From: Clostridiales bacterium
Lineage (GTDB): Bacteria > Bacillota > Clostridia > Lachnospirales > Lachnospiraceae
Direction: 5' to 3'
Assembly: GCA_019424245.1 (NCBI GenBank)
Contig: JAHYZV010000009.1
Coordinates: 12,487-76,486 of the forward strand
DNA length: 64,000 nt
Shown: piece after piece, positions 26,872 to 34,035 of the stretch
How positions within the stretch are numbered: position 1 is the first letter of the stretch
How the letters are laid out: each line of letters opens with the position of its first letter
Program-made: the position numbers and the translations under genes
Notes under the pieces: generated by a model
What the model was told of the DNA's origin: nothing
The model's database searches: none
Seen by the model: the letters and a program-made list of their open reading frames with translations, nothing else

Positions 26872-26913
26872 AAACCTCCAGGTCTTTATAATAAAGGCTC
26901 TGGAGGTTTTTTG
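26872..26913. terminator. Bidirectional terminator between convergent genes
   Basis: AAACCTCCAG (26872-26881) pairs with CTGGAGGTTT (26900-26909) and T follows. It separates the SulP gene from the opposite-strand amidohydrolase gene. Confidence 0.88.
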
Positions 26914-26918
26914 ACTTT

Positions 26919-27749
26919 TTATAAAATGATGTCTTTAAGCAGAGCGGCAGCATTGCCACCCTCGATAGCAGTAAGCTCATCAGCTGTCAGACCACTAGTT
27001 CTAAGCAGCTTAAGTGACTCAGACTGGTCAGACCATGGACTGTCTGTTCCAAATAGGATATGGTCAGCGCCGTGGGCACGGACCATCTGAACGAACTTCT
27101 CTTTGGACAGGAAGTTGTTGTCAGGAGTGCTTTTAAGGACAAAAGCTGTGTCAAGCCACACATGAGGAGTTCCGATTAACCGGCTGCATACTTCATCATA
27201 CATGGACCAGCCGCCCATATGGGCTAATACAAGCTTGTGTGGAGGAACTTCTTTTATCATATTAGACAGACGCTCAACACTTGCTTCATCACAGTTTGGA
27301 AAGCTTATATCCATACCGCAGTGGATAGTTACGATGAGGTCGTTGTCGTTTGCACATTCTATAATTCTAAGATATCTGGGGTCATCTATATTAGTACGTT
27401 GAAATACAGGATGAAGCTTGATTCCTGGGATGCCGGCTTTTGCAAGATTATTTATTATAGTCTTATAGTCAGCGGTATCTGGATGAATTGTACCAAATGA
27501 TATTAATCCGGTTTCTTTGGCGGATTGGTTGGTTTTAATGGCTATTTTATTGATAGTTGTATGTTGTTCTGGCTTGGTTGCTATGGGTAGTAATACAGAG
27601 TAATCAATTCCCGCCTTTTTCATAGAAGCTTTGATAGAGTCTACACGTCCATCCAGATAGTTAGGTATACCTCCGCTTTGCGCAAGACGTCCTACTGCAC
27701 GGTCAGCAAGTTCGTCTGGAAAGCTGTGAGTATGAAAATCTATAACCAT
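26919..27749 (-). CDS. Amidohydrolase (PF04909-like TIM-barrel)
   Basis: 276 residues, one metal-dependent hydrolase domain of the amidohydrolase-2 group. IDFHTHSFP (HxH metal site) at the N-terminus, GIKLHPVFQ, VTIHCG, LVLAHMGG and FGTDSPWSD carry the remaining ligands. Many members are decarboxylases or lactonases; substrate is unknown. AGGAGGCC precedes the start. Single gene, divergent from spoVT across a 321-bp gap. Confidence 0.85.
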   Translation of the reverse strand: MVIDFHTHSFPDELADRAVGRLAQSGGIPNYLDGRVDSIKASMKKAGIDYSVLLPIATKPEQHTTINKIAIKTNQSAKETGLISFGTIHPDTADYKTIINNLAKAGIPGIKLHPVFQRTNIDDPRYLRIIECANDNDLIVTIHCGMDISFPNCDEASVERLSNMIKEVPPHKLVLAHMGGWSMYDEVCSRLIGTPHVWLDTAFVLKSTPDNNFLSKEKFVQMVRAHGADHILFGTDSPWSDQSESLKLLRTSGLTADELTAIEGGNAAALLKDIIL

Positions 27750-27979
27750 ATAAGTCTGGCCTCCTGTTAATATTAATATTAAATGAAATATGAAGCAATA
27801 TAAGCTGCTTTTAGTTCAGGTCTTTACTAAGCATTGACATGAATCAAAACTTTTAAACGTCAGTTATTGTTAAAAAGCATTTTAAAGCTGATATTTTAAT
27901 CTGATGATAGCATAAAATGTAAAATCAAGTCAAAAAGTAAAAATAATAAAAATCTGTAAATAATAAAAATAATCAAAAT

Positions 27980-28008
27980 GTATAAATCATTACATTTTCC
28001 ACATACTA
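27980..28008 (+). promoter_or_regulatory. Possible sigma-G promoter of spoVT
   Basis: GTATA (27980-27984), 17 bases, CATACTA (28002-28008). This matches the forespore sigma-G/F pattern (GNATR, 15-18 bases, CATNNTA). In Bacillus spoVT is a sigma-G gene. Position is 62 bases before the start. The rest of the 321-bp gap (27750-28070) is very AT-rich with no gene. Confidence 0.5.
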
Positions 28009-28070
28009 CACATACAGCATAATTATGGTAAAAAATGTGCATATAGTCAGGAAAAGGAGGCTTATGTTAT

Positions 28071-28613
28071 ATGAAGGCAACAGGTATTGTCCGACGGATT
28101 GATGATCTTGGCAGAATAGTCATACCAAAGGAAATCAGAAGAACATTACGGATACGGGAAACTGATCCTATGGAAATATATACGGATATAGATGGACAGA
28201 TAGTGCTTAAGAAGTATTCGCCGATGGGAGATATAACTGCTATGGCAGAGGAATACGTAAAAACACTGGCTGAAAATACGGGTATGACAGCAGCTATAAC
28301 TGACAGAGATCATGTTATTGCAGCGGCAGGAAACGAAAAAAAATATATTCTTGGAAAACAGATATCAAGAGAACTGAATGCTGTTATGGATGAAAGAAAA
28401 AGTGTTATGGCAGGCTGTACAGATACATCATATGTGTCTGTTGTATCGGGTTATGAGTGCAAAGAAGAGGTGATAAGTCCTATAATATGTGCTGGCGATG
28501 TATTAGGCTCTGTTATTATGTTTACTAAAGATAACGGATATAAGTTTACAGAGTGGGAAAAATGTATAGTAAAAGTTGCAGCTGATTTTCTTGGGAAACA
28601 TATGGAAAGCTGA
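28071..28613 (+). CDS. spoVT: Stage V sporulation protein T, AbrB-type regulator
   Basis: Forespore transcription regulator, 180 residues. N-terminal swapped-hairpin AbrB DNA-binding domain (MKATGIVRRIDDLGRIVIPKEIRR, residues 1-50) and C-terminal GAF-like domain (about 60-178). Length and both domains match SpoVT and exclude plain AbrB (about 95 residues). Strong ribosome site AAAAGGAGG. Starts the sporulation and division gene cluster. Confidence 0.95.
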   Translation: MKATGIVRRIDDLGRIVIPKEIRRTLRIRETDPMEIYTDIDGQIVLKKYSPMGDITAMAEEYVKTLAENTGMTAAITDRDHVIAAAGNEKKYILGKQISRELNAVMDERKSVMAGCTDTSYVSVVSGYECKEEVISPIICAGDVLGSVIMFTKDNGYKFTEWEKCIVKVAADFLGKHMES

Positions 28614-28722
28614 TTGTACTTGCCATGAGTATTGCATATAGGCTATACTATGCATACGCATAGGTTCAAGGCTTTGGTATATACGGAAATGCTTATGAAT
28701 CTGTGACATGGCATGATATATG

Positions 28723-28760
28723 GGAGGTGCTATGCCATAAACAGTGGCACTTCCTTTTTT
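28723..28760 (+). terminator. Intrinsic terminator after spoVT
   Basis: GGAGGTGCT (28723-28731) pairs with GGCACTTCC (28746-28754) using wobble pairs, followed by TTTTTT. It separates spoVT from rqcP. Confidence 0.7.
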
Positions 28761-28833
28761 CAATGCACAATAAAGCATGAATAAAACAAAGGAAATATAA
28801 AGATTAAGAGGCATAAGGAAAAGGAGACAGGCT

Positions 28834-29073
28834 ATGAGATTAGACAAGTACTTAAAGGTATCAAGACTTATAAAAAGACGTACAGTAGCCAACGATGCAT
28901 GTGATGCAGGAAGAGTTATGATTAATGATAAGGTTGCCAAGGCATCAGCTGATGTAAAAGCAGGAGATATTATAGAGATATCCTTTGGCAATAAGAATGT
29001 TAAGGTGAAAGTAACAGATGTGAAGGATACTGTAAAAAAAGAAGAAGCTAAAGAAATGTTTGAATATATTTAA
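28834..29073 (+). CDS. rqcP: S4-domain RNA-binding protein RqcP (YabO)
   Basis: 79 residues, nearly all a single S4 RNA-binding domain (MRLDKYLKVSRLIKRRTVANDAC, then VMINDKVAKASADVKAGDIIEI). RqcP works with RqcH in ribosome rescue (alanine tailing) by stabilising P-site tRNA in 50S subunits. Its place directly before yabP and yabQ is the same as yabO in Bacillus. AAAAGGAGA precedes the start. Confidence 0.92.
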   Translation: MRLDKYLKVSRLIKRRTVANDACDAGRVMINDKVAKASADVKAGDIIEISFGNKNVKVKVTDVKDTVKKEEAKEMFEYI

Positions 29074-29160
29074 GAATCAAAGTCATATTTTCATATATTC
29101 CCCAATATATTAGACAAGTAGATATAAAATAGGCTTGTTCATGATTGAAGGGAGTTGTGG

Positions 29161-29451
29161 ATGATGGAGGAAACAAGACGTGTAAGACATCCTCATACAG
29201 TTCATATGGAGGATAGAAAAAAAGTTGAATTCACAGGGATTACAGATGTTATATCATTTGAACCGGTTAAGGTCATGTTAGAATCAGATTATGGAGTTAT
29301 TGTTATAAAAGGAGATGCACTTCACGTAAATAAGCTGTCAGTGGAAAAGGGAGAACTGGATGTAGATGGAAGAATAGACTCAATAGTTTATTCGCAGAAT
29401 AGTACAGCGGGTAAAAAGGGTGAGCCCCTTATAAACAGGCTGTTTAGGTAG
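29161..29451 (+). CDS. yabP: Sporulation protein YabP
   Basis: 96 residues, beta-rich YabP/YqfC family protein; RHPHTVHMEDRKKVEFTGITDVISFEP and the SDYGVIVIKGDALHVNKLSVEKGELDVDG core are typical. Needed for spore cortex or coat in Bacillus, localised with YabQ at the forespore membrane. Start is ATG 29161 with GGAG (29151-29154). yabQ follows after 8 bp. Confidence 0.92.
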   Translation: MMEETRRVRHPHTVHMEDRKKVEFTGITDVISFEPVKVMLESDYGVIVIKGDALHVNKLSVEKGELDVDGRIDSIVYSQNSTAGKKGEPLINRLFR

Positions 29452-29459
29452 TATAAGCT

Positions 29460-29984
29460 ATGACAGCAGAGATTGTATGGGAGGGCAGTACGCTTTGCAG
29501 GACACTCTGGTGGGGAATGGTATTTGCAGCGGAGTATGATACAATAAGGATATTTAGAAGAATAGTAAAACATAATATGCTTGTTATCATGGTTCTTGAG
29601 GATATGGCATACTGGATATATGTATCAATAAAAATATTTTCTATATGTTTTTATGTTAATGATGGGGTTATAAGGGCTTTTATTATAGCGGGTTTTATTA
29701 TGGGTGCAGGGCTTTATGTTAAGGCATTAAGCAGATATTACATAAAATATGGTGTTAAGCTTATATCCTTTTTTATAAAAATAGTCAGTATAATCATAAT
29801 AAAACCATTGAAATTCATTTTATCTATGGTTAGAATGATATCAGGAAAGCTGTTGTTTCCTGTAAAGTTATGTTGCCGGTATATTAAGAGCAAAATACCT
29901 TTTAAATCTGACATCATTAAACATAAAAAAAAGAAAATCATAAACGATAATTATGATAATGACATTAGTAATAAGCAGTCTTAG
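29460..29984 (+). CDS. yabQ: Spore cortex protein YabQ
   Basis: 174 residues. Four or so hydrophobic segments in the first ~110 residues (DTIRIFRRIVKH between the first two is a family feature), then a basic tail. YabQ is a forespore-membrane protein needed for cortex formation. The name rests on length, membrane pattern and gene order yabP-yabQ-divIC. The tail is Lys-rich and low-complexity. Confidence 0.88.
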   Translation: MTAEIVWEGSTLCRTLWWGMVFAAEYDTIRIFRRIVKHNMLVIMVLEDMAYWIYVSIKIFSICFYVNDGVIRAFIIAGFIMGAGLYVKALSRYYIKYGVKLISFFIKIVSIIIIKPLKFILSMVRMISGKLLFPVKLCCRYIKSKIPFKSDIIKHKKKKIINDNYDNDISNKQS

Positions 29985-30022
29985 ATAAATATAAAGATGT
30001 ATACAGAATTGGAGCGGTATAT

Positions 30023-30349
30023 ATGAAATTTGAAACAAGAAGAGAACGGGAACTCCGTAGAAAGAGACAAAAGCGTTCAGCTATATTAGGTATGGTGTTT
30101 GCTATACTTGTTGTTATCGGACTTGGCATACTGTTATGGAATGGAAAGAAGAATATTGAAGCTAAGAATGTTGAATATGAAAAAGAAATATCACAGCTTC
30201 AGGCACAGGTAGATAGTGAACAGAAACGTACAGATGAACTTAATGAATACAAAAAATATATACAGACTAAAAAGTTTGTCGAGGAAGTTGCTAAAGATAA
30301 GTTTGGTCTTGTGTATCCTGATGAGATAATATTCAGAGGAAAGAAGTAG
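30023..30349 (+). CDS. divIC: Cell division protein DivIC (FtsB-like)
   Basis: Bitopic division protein, 108 residues: basic N-terminus, membrane helix (about 22-42), coiled coil (KEISQLQAQVDSEQKRTDELNEYKKYI) and FVEEVAKDKFGLVYPDEIIF, the usual C-terminal motif. Acts with FtsL and DivIB at the septum. GGAG precedes ATG 30023. Confidence 0.92.
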   Translation: MKFETRRERELRRKRQKRSAILGMVFAILVVIGLGILLWNGKKNIEAKNVEYEKEISQLQAQVDSEQKRTDELNEYKKYIQTKKFVEEVAKDKFGLVYPDEIIFRGKK

Positions 30350-30473
30350 ATGAATATAAGCACATAGTATATAGCAGAAAGCACTGTTATGTACATGTGC
30401 TTTTATTGTTGTTACATCGGCTGGGAGTAAAATATTTTTTGATACTTGTATCTTCACGGGCATTTAACACAAT

Positions 30474-30507
30474 ATGACATTTTTTTTTATATGTATGTGT
30501 ATATAAT
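30474..30507 (+). promoter_or_regulatory. Possible promoter of spoIIE with long spacer
   Basis: ATGACA (30474-30479), 22 bases, TATAAT (30502-30507). A 21-22-base spacer is unusual but is known for Spo0A-activated spoIIG and spoIIE promoters of Bacillus. No clear Spo0A box (TGNCGAA) was found by eye. Confidence 0.35.
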
Positions 30508-30546
30508 GATGTCTGTTAAATGGAAAAGTATATGAAGTATCGTAAG

Positions 30547-30586
30547 GGGAGATTAGTGTGAAAAATAAGATTTTTCACACGCAAGA
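30547..30586 (+). repeat. Dispersed 40-bp palindromic leader element, copy 1
   Basis: Identical over 40 bases to the reverse complement of 49389-49428. Contains GGGAG, then a palindrome (30556-30580; GTGTGAAAAA/TTTTTCACAC with loop AAG-like). Lies in the 5' region of spoIIE. GTG at 30558 opens a 16-codon frame with the GGGGAG ribosome site 5 bases away. A second hairpin (GCGCTGAAAAGCAGCGC, about 30611-30629) follows only in this copy. Confidence 0.85.
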
Positions 30587-30608
30587 TTTGAGCTTCGCAC
30601 AAACTTGA
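30558..30608 (+). CDS. Putative 16-residue leader peptide upstream of spoIIE
   Basis: GTG start behind GGGGAG (30547-30552 region), 16 codons ending TGA at 30606-30608: residues MKNKIFHTQDLSFAQT. It shares its first nine residues (MKNKIFHTQ) with the leader in front of the sensor kinase. Might be translated and couple to spoIIE, or might only reflect the repeat. No proof of translation. Confidence 0.4.
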   Translation: MKNKIFHTQDLSFAQT

Positions 30609-30644
30609 GATGCGCTGAAAAGCAGCGCAAGAATGGAGATTATT

Positions 30645-31766
30645 ATGAGTAGATGTGATGAGTTGTGTATGACATATACAGTTAACAGGCTTTCAGAAAC
30701 AGCAAAAACATTCAGAAGATTAGGGGAAACGTATGAATGTGCTTCAGGTGATGAGGCAAAAAGTCCAAGCTTTAAGAGGCAGCTGTTTTTAGTTGCAGAT
30801 ATTCTTGATGATTGTACTCTTATGCAGCTGGAAGCAGACAAGCCTGCTAAAGGCCTGCTAAGGGATATGTCATCAAGAGCACTTATATCAGGTATTGTTA
30901 TCAGAGAAGTAAATATACTTAAAAGCAAAAATGGAAAAAATGAGGTTGTTGTACAGGCAAGGACACTTGGGAAGGGCTGCACATCAGAAAGAAAGATAAG
31001 AAAAATCATATCAGATGTATTTGGTGGCGGGTATTATTCAGACCATAACAACAGGCTTGTTGTGAATGAAGAATGTCAGCAATATGTATATCATCAGGAG
31101 AACAGATTCAGATTCCTTTCAGGTGTGGCAAGGGAATGTAAGGATAAAAGTGGATTTAATGGGGATAATTTCATGGTTTCCAATCTTTCCTGTGGAAAAG
31201 TTGTTGCAGCTATAGCTGATGGATGTGGAAGTGGTAAAAGAGCATTCATAGAGAGCCGTATGGTTATAGAACTTATGGAAAACTGCATAGATGCCGGATT
31301 TGAGGAAAAAACAGCAATAGATTTTATTAATTCAGCATATATCAATGGTGGAGGCATGGGGAATCCTGTAACTATGGATATGAGTGTTGTTGACTGCCAG
31401 TCAGGTATAATGCACTGCATAAAAATGGGAGCGGTATCAACATTTATAAAAAGAGAAGGCTGGGTTGAAATAATAAAGTCATCAACGCTTCCTATGGGAG
31501 TTTTAGAGCAGGTTGACTATGATTGTACAGACAAGAAGCTATATGACGGAGATTATGTTATAATGATAAGCGACGGCGTACTTGATAATCTTCCATGTGT
31601 GAACAAGGAAGAAAAGCTTGTCGAGATAATCAACAGTGTGAGGATGAAGAAGCCAAAGGCAATAGCTGATGAAATATTAAAAAAGTCAATGGGATATAAT
31701 CATGAAAAGGTTTTTGATGATTGTACGGTTCTTGTCTTCGGGCTGTTTGATACATATACAAAATGA
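30645..31766 (+). CDS. spoIIE: SpoIIE-type PP2C phosphatase, short form without membrane domain
   Basis: Dephosphorylates the anti-anti-sigma factor SpoIIAA to activate sigma-F in the forespore. 373 residues; Bacillus SpoIIE is about 827 with ten membrane helices, which are absent here. The C-terminal ~220 residues keep the PP2C metal sites: NGDNFMV, AIADGCGSGKRA, MISDGVLDN and FDDCTVLVFG. The first ~150 residues are a soluble regulatory region. Start 30645 follows GGAG (30634-30637). Place between divIC and tilS equals spoIIE in Bacillus. Confidence 0.85.
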   Translation: MSRCDELCMTYTVNRLSETAKTFRRLGETYECASGDEAKSPSFKRQLFLVADILDDCTLMQLEADKPAKGLLRDMSSRALISGIVIREVNILKSKNGKNEVVVQARTLGKGCTSERKIRKIISDVFGGGYYSDHNNRLVVNEECQQYVYHQENRFRFLSGVARECKDKSGFNGDNFMVSNLSCGKVVAAIADGCGSGKRAFIESRMVIELMENCIDAGFEEKTAIDFINSAYINGGGMGNPVTMDMSVVDCQSGIMHCIKMGAVSTFIKREGWVEIIKSSTLPMGVLEQVDYDCTDKKLYDGDYVIMISDGVLDNLPCVNKEEKLVEIINSVRMKKPKAIADEILKKSMGYNHEKVFDDCTVLVFGLFDTYTK

Positions 31767-31771
31767 TAATG

Positions 31772-31804
31772 ATGTAAGAAACAAAATACTTTTGTCACTT
31801 ACAT
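31772..31804. other. Hairpin in the spoIIE-tilS spacer
   Basis: ATGTAAG (31772-31778) pairs with CTTACAT (31798-31804) and ACAAAA (31781-31786) with TTTTGT (31790-31795). The inner arm ends in a T-rich segment but no terminal T-run follows, so it is at best a weak terminator. Confidence 0.4.
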
Positions 31805-31848
31805 ATGATAGCAGGATAAGTAAATAAAGGTATATAAAGAGGAAAGAT

Positions 31849-33405
31849 ATGGATAAACATACAGTAAAAACAGAGCGGGCAGTATATAGTTATATAAGAA
31901 GCAATCATATGTTTGATGATTGTAAGCATATCATAACAGGAGTTTCAGGCGGAGCAGATTCAGTCTGCCTTTTACTCATGCTATGTGATTATGTTAAAAA
32001 ATATCAGCCGGATGTATGTATACATGCTGTTCATGTTAATCATATGATAAGACAGGAAGCATTATCAGATGAGGAATTCACAAAGAAATTATGTGAAAAA
32101 CACGGGGTTGACTGTTACGTGGAACATATAGATTGTGAGGGGATTGCAAGAAAAAATAATCTTACAGTAGAAGAGGCAGGAAGGCTTGAAAGATATAGGA
32201 TATTTAATGAGATAGCCAAAAAATATGCATATGATGGTAAATCTATGATATCAGTTGCACATCATATGAATGACCAGGCTGAAACTGTTATTATGAATAT
32301 GGCGCGGGGTACTTCATTAAAGGGTGTACGTGGAATAGTACCGGTGCGTGATAACATTTGCAGACCTTTGTTGTGTATAACAAGAAGCCAGATAGAAGGT
32401 TACTTAACAGCAAGAGGACAGTCATATGTCACAGACATTACTAATTATGATAATGATTATACAAGAAATGCTATAAGAAATGTAATACTTCCATATATGT
32501 GTGAGCATATTAATAAAAGAGCGGTAAATAATATATCGTCTATGGCAGAAGATATAAGGGAAGCAGATGAATATATAGACAGGCAGACAGACAGGCTGTA
32601 TGAGGAATGTGTGTATGAGAGTATACAGGATCACAAAGAGACAGGTGGAAACAATAATGAAACTGACATTATAAGGATAGCACTGGATAAGCTTAATAAG
32701 GCTGATATGCTGCTTGTTAAGAGGGTTATTTATAAATGTCTTGTCAGGCTGGCTGGAAGGGCAAAGGATATATATTCTGTTAATGTTGCTGATATAGCTG
32801 CACTTTCAGGAATGCAGACAGGAAAAAAGATACATTCAGTATATGGCATACAGGCAGAAAGAGAATATGATTATATAGTTCTTAAAAAGAATATAACAGA
32901 TTTAAAAGATACGTATAAGGCAGCAGTAGATATAAGCAGTCTTGACGTGAATGGCGAAGCGTTAAAGATTAGTGTTGACAAGGATATATATATTGCAGGA
33001 TATGGGGAAAAATATGTATCTGATATTACATTTTCGCTTGTTGATAAAAAAATATCTTTTAAGAATGATGAAAATACAGAAACTAGTGGTAAAATTCTCA
33101 TAAATAAATCAAATAATGTCTATGCTAAATATTATGATTATGATAAAATTAATAAATTACTGGATATAAGATTCAGAAAACCACAGGATGATATTGTGGT
33201 ATCTAAGGATGGAAGTACTAAAAAACTAAAAAAAGAACTTGTAGATAGAAAGATACCATCAGCATACAGGGATAATGTACTTCTTGTATGCGATAAGAAT
33301 CATGTGTTATGGGCGTGCGGCGTAAGAAGGTGTGAGAGCTTCCTTGTGGATGATGAAACCAGCTGCGTGCTTCAGATATTGATTAATATGAAAGAGAGGA
33401 ACTAA
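31849..33405 (+). CDS. tilS: tRNA(Ile)-lysidine synthase
   Basis: Adds lysine to C34 of tRNA-Ile(CAU), an essential modification. 518 residues. PP-loop SGGADSVCLLLM (about residues 30-41), HHMNDQAET and GTSLKGVRGI are visible. A helical TilS substrate domain and the C-terminal TilS_C domain (LKKELVDRKIPSAYRDNVLLVCD) follow. hpt begins 2 bp after the stop. Confidence 0.95.
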   Translation: MDKHTVKTERAVYSYIRSNHMFDDCKHIITGVSGGADSVCLLLMLCDYVKKYQPDVCIHAVHVNHMIRQEALSDEEFTKKLCEKHGVDCYVEHIDCEGIARKNNLTVEEAGRLERYRIFNEIAKKYAYDGKSMISVAHHMNDQAETVIMNMARGTSLKGVRGIVPVRDNICRPLLCITRSQIEGYLTARGQSYVTDITNYDNDYTRNAIRNVILPYMCEHINKRAVNNISSMAEDIREADEYIDRQTDRLYEECVYESIQDHKETGGNNNETDIIRIALDKLNKADMLLVKRVIYKCLVRLAGRAKDIYSVNVADIAALSGMQTGKKIHSVYGIQAEREYDYIVLKKNITDLKDTYKAAVDISSLDVNGEALKISVDKDIYIAGYGEKYVSDITFSLVDKKISFKNDENTETSGKILINKSNNVYAKYYDYDKINKLLDIRFRKPQDDIVVSKDGSTKKLKKELVDRKIPSAYRDNVLLVCDKNHVLWACGVRRCESFLVDDETSCVLQILINMKERN

Positions 33406-33407
33406 AT

Positions 33408-33947
33408 ATGGCAGATATGCATAAGATAAGTGTCATGATATCAGAGGAAGAGTTACAGGCAAAAATATCAGAGCTTGGTGAGAAAATCAGCGCAGATTAT
33501 GAAGGGAAGGAAGTAAAGCTTATATGTATACTTAAGGGAAGCGTATTCTTTTGCTGTGAGTTAGCTAAAAGAATCACCGTTCCTGTAAAGATAGATTTCA
33601 TGCAGACTTCAAGCTATGGAAGTGGAACAAAGTCAAGTGGAAATATAGTTATAAAGAAAGAACTTGATGAATCTATAGAAGGCGAGCATGTTATTGTGGT
33701 TGAGGATATTATTGATTCTGGTAATACTCTCTACAGGCTTATGCCTATGCTTAAGGAACGTAATCCAGAAGATATATGTATATGTACACTTCTTGATAAG
33801 CCGGACAGGAGAGAAGTTGATATAGATGTAAAGTACAACGGATTCAACATCCCAGATGAATTCGTAGTTGGATATGGTCTTGATTATGATCAGAGATATA
33901 GAAATCTCCCATTTATAGGTGTTGTACATCTTGATGATGGGGAATAA
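33408..33947 (+). CDS. hpt: Hypoxanthine phosphoribosyltransferase
   Basis: Salvages hypoxanthine and guanine with PRPP. 179 residues; PRPP motif VVEDIIDSGNTLYRLM (about residues 97-112), and the early KLICILKGSVFF loop. tilS-hpt-ftsH order is conserved in Firmicutes. AGAGAGG precedes the start. Confidence 0.95.
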   Translation: MADMHKISVMISEEELQAKISELGEKISADYEGKEVKLICILKGSVFFCCELAKRITVPVKIDFMQTSSYGSGTKSSGNIVIKKELDESIEGEHVIVVEDIIDSGNTLYRLMPMLKERNPEDICICTLLDKPDRREVDIDVKYNGFNIPDEFVVGYGLDYDQRYRNLPFIGVVHLDDGE

Positions 33948-34035
33948 TGCGTTAGAGCTGATAACTGCAGCATATCATATCAGGCAGCGGGCATCTGATA
34001 TTAATCAGGAAAATGCATAAGAATGGAGAGTTATA

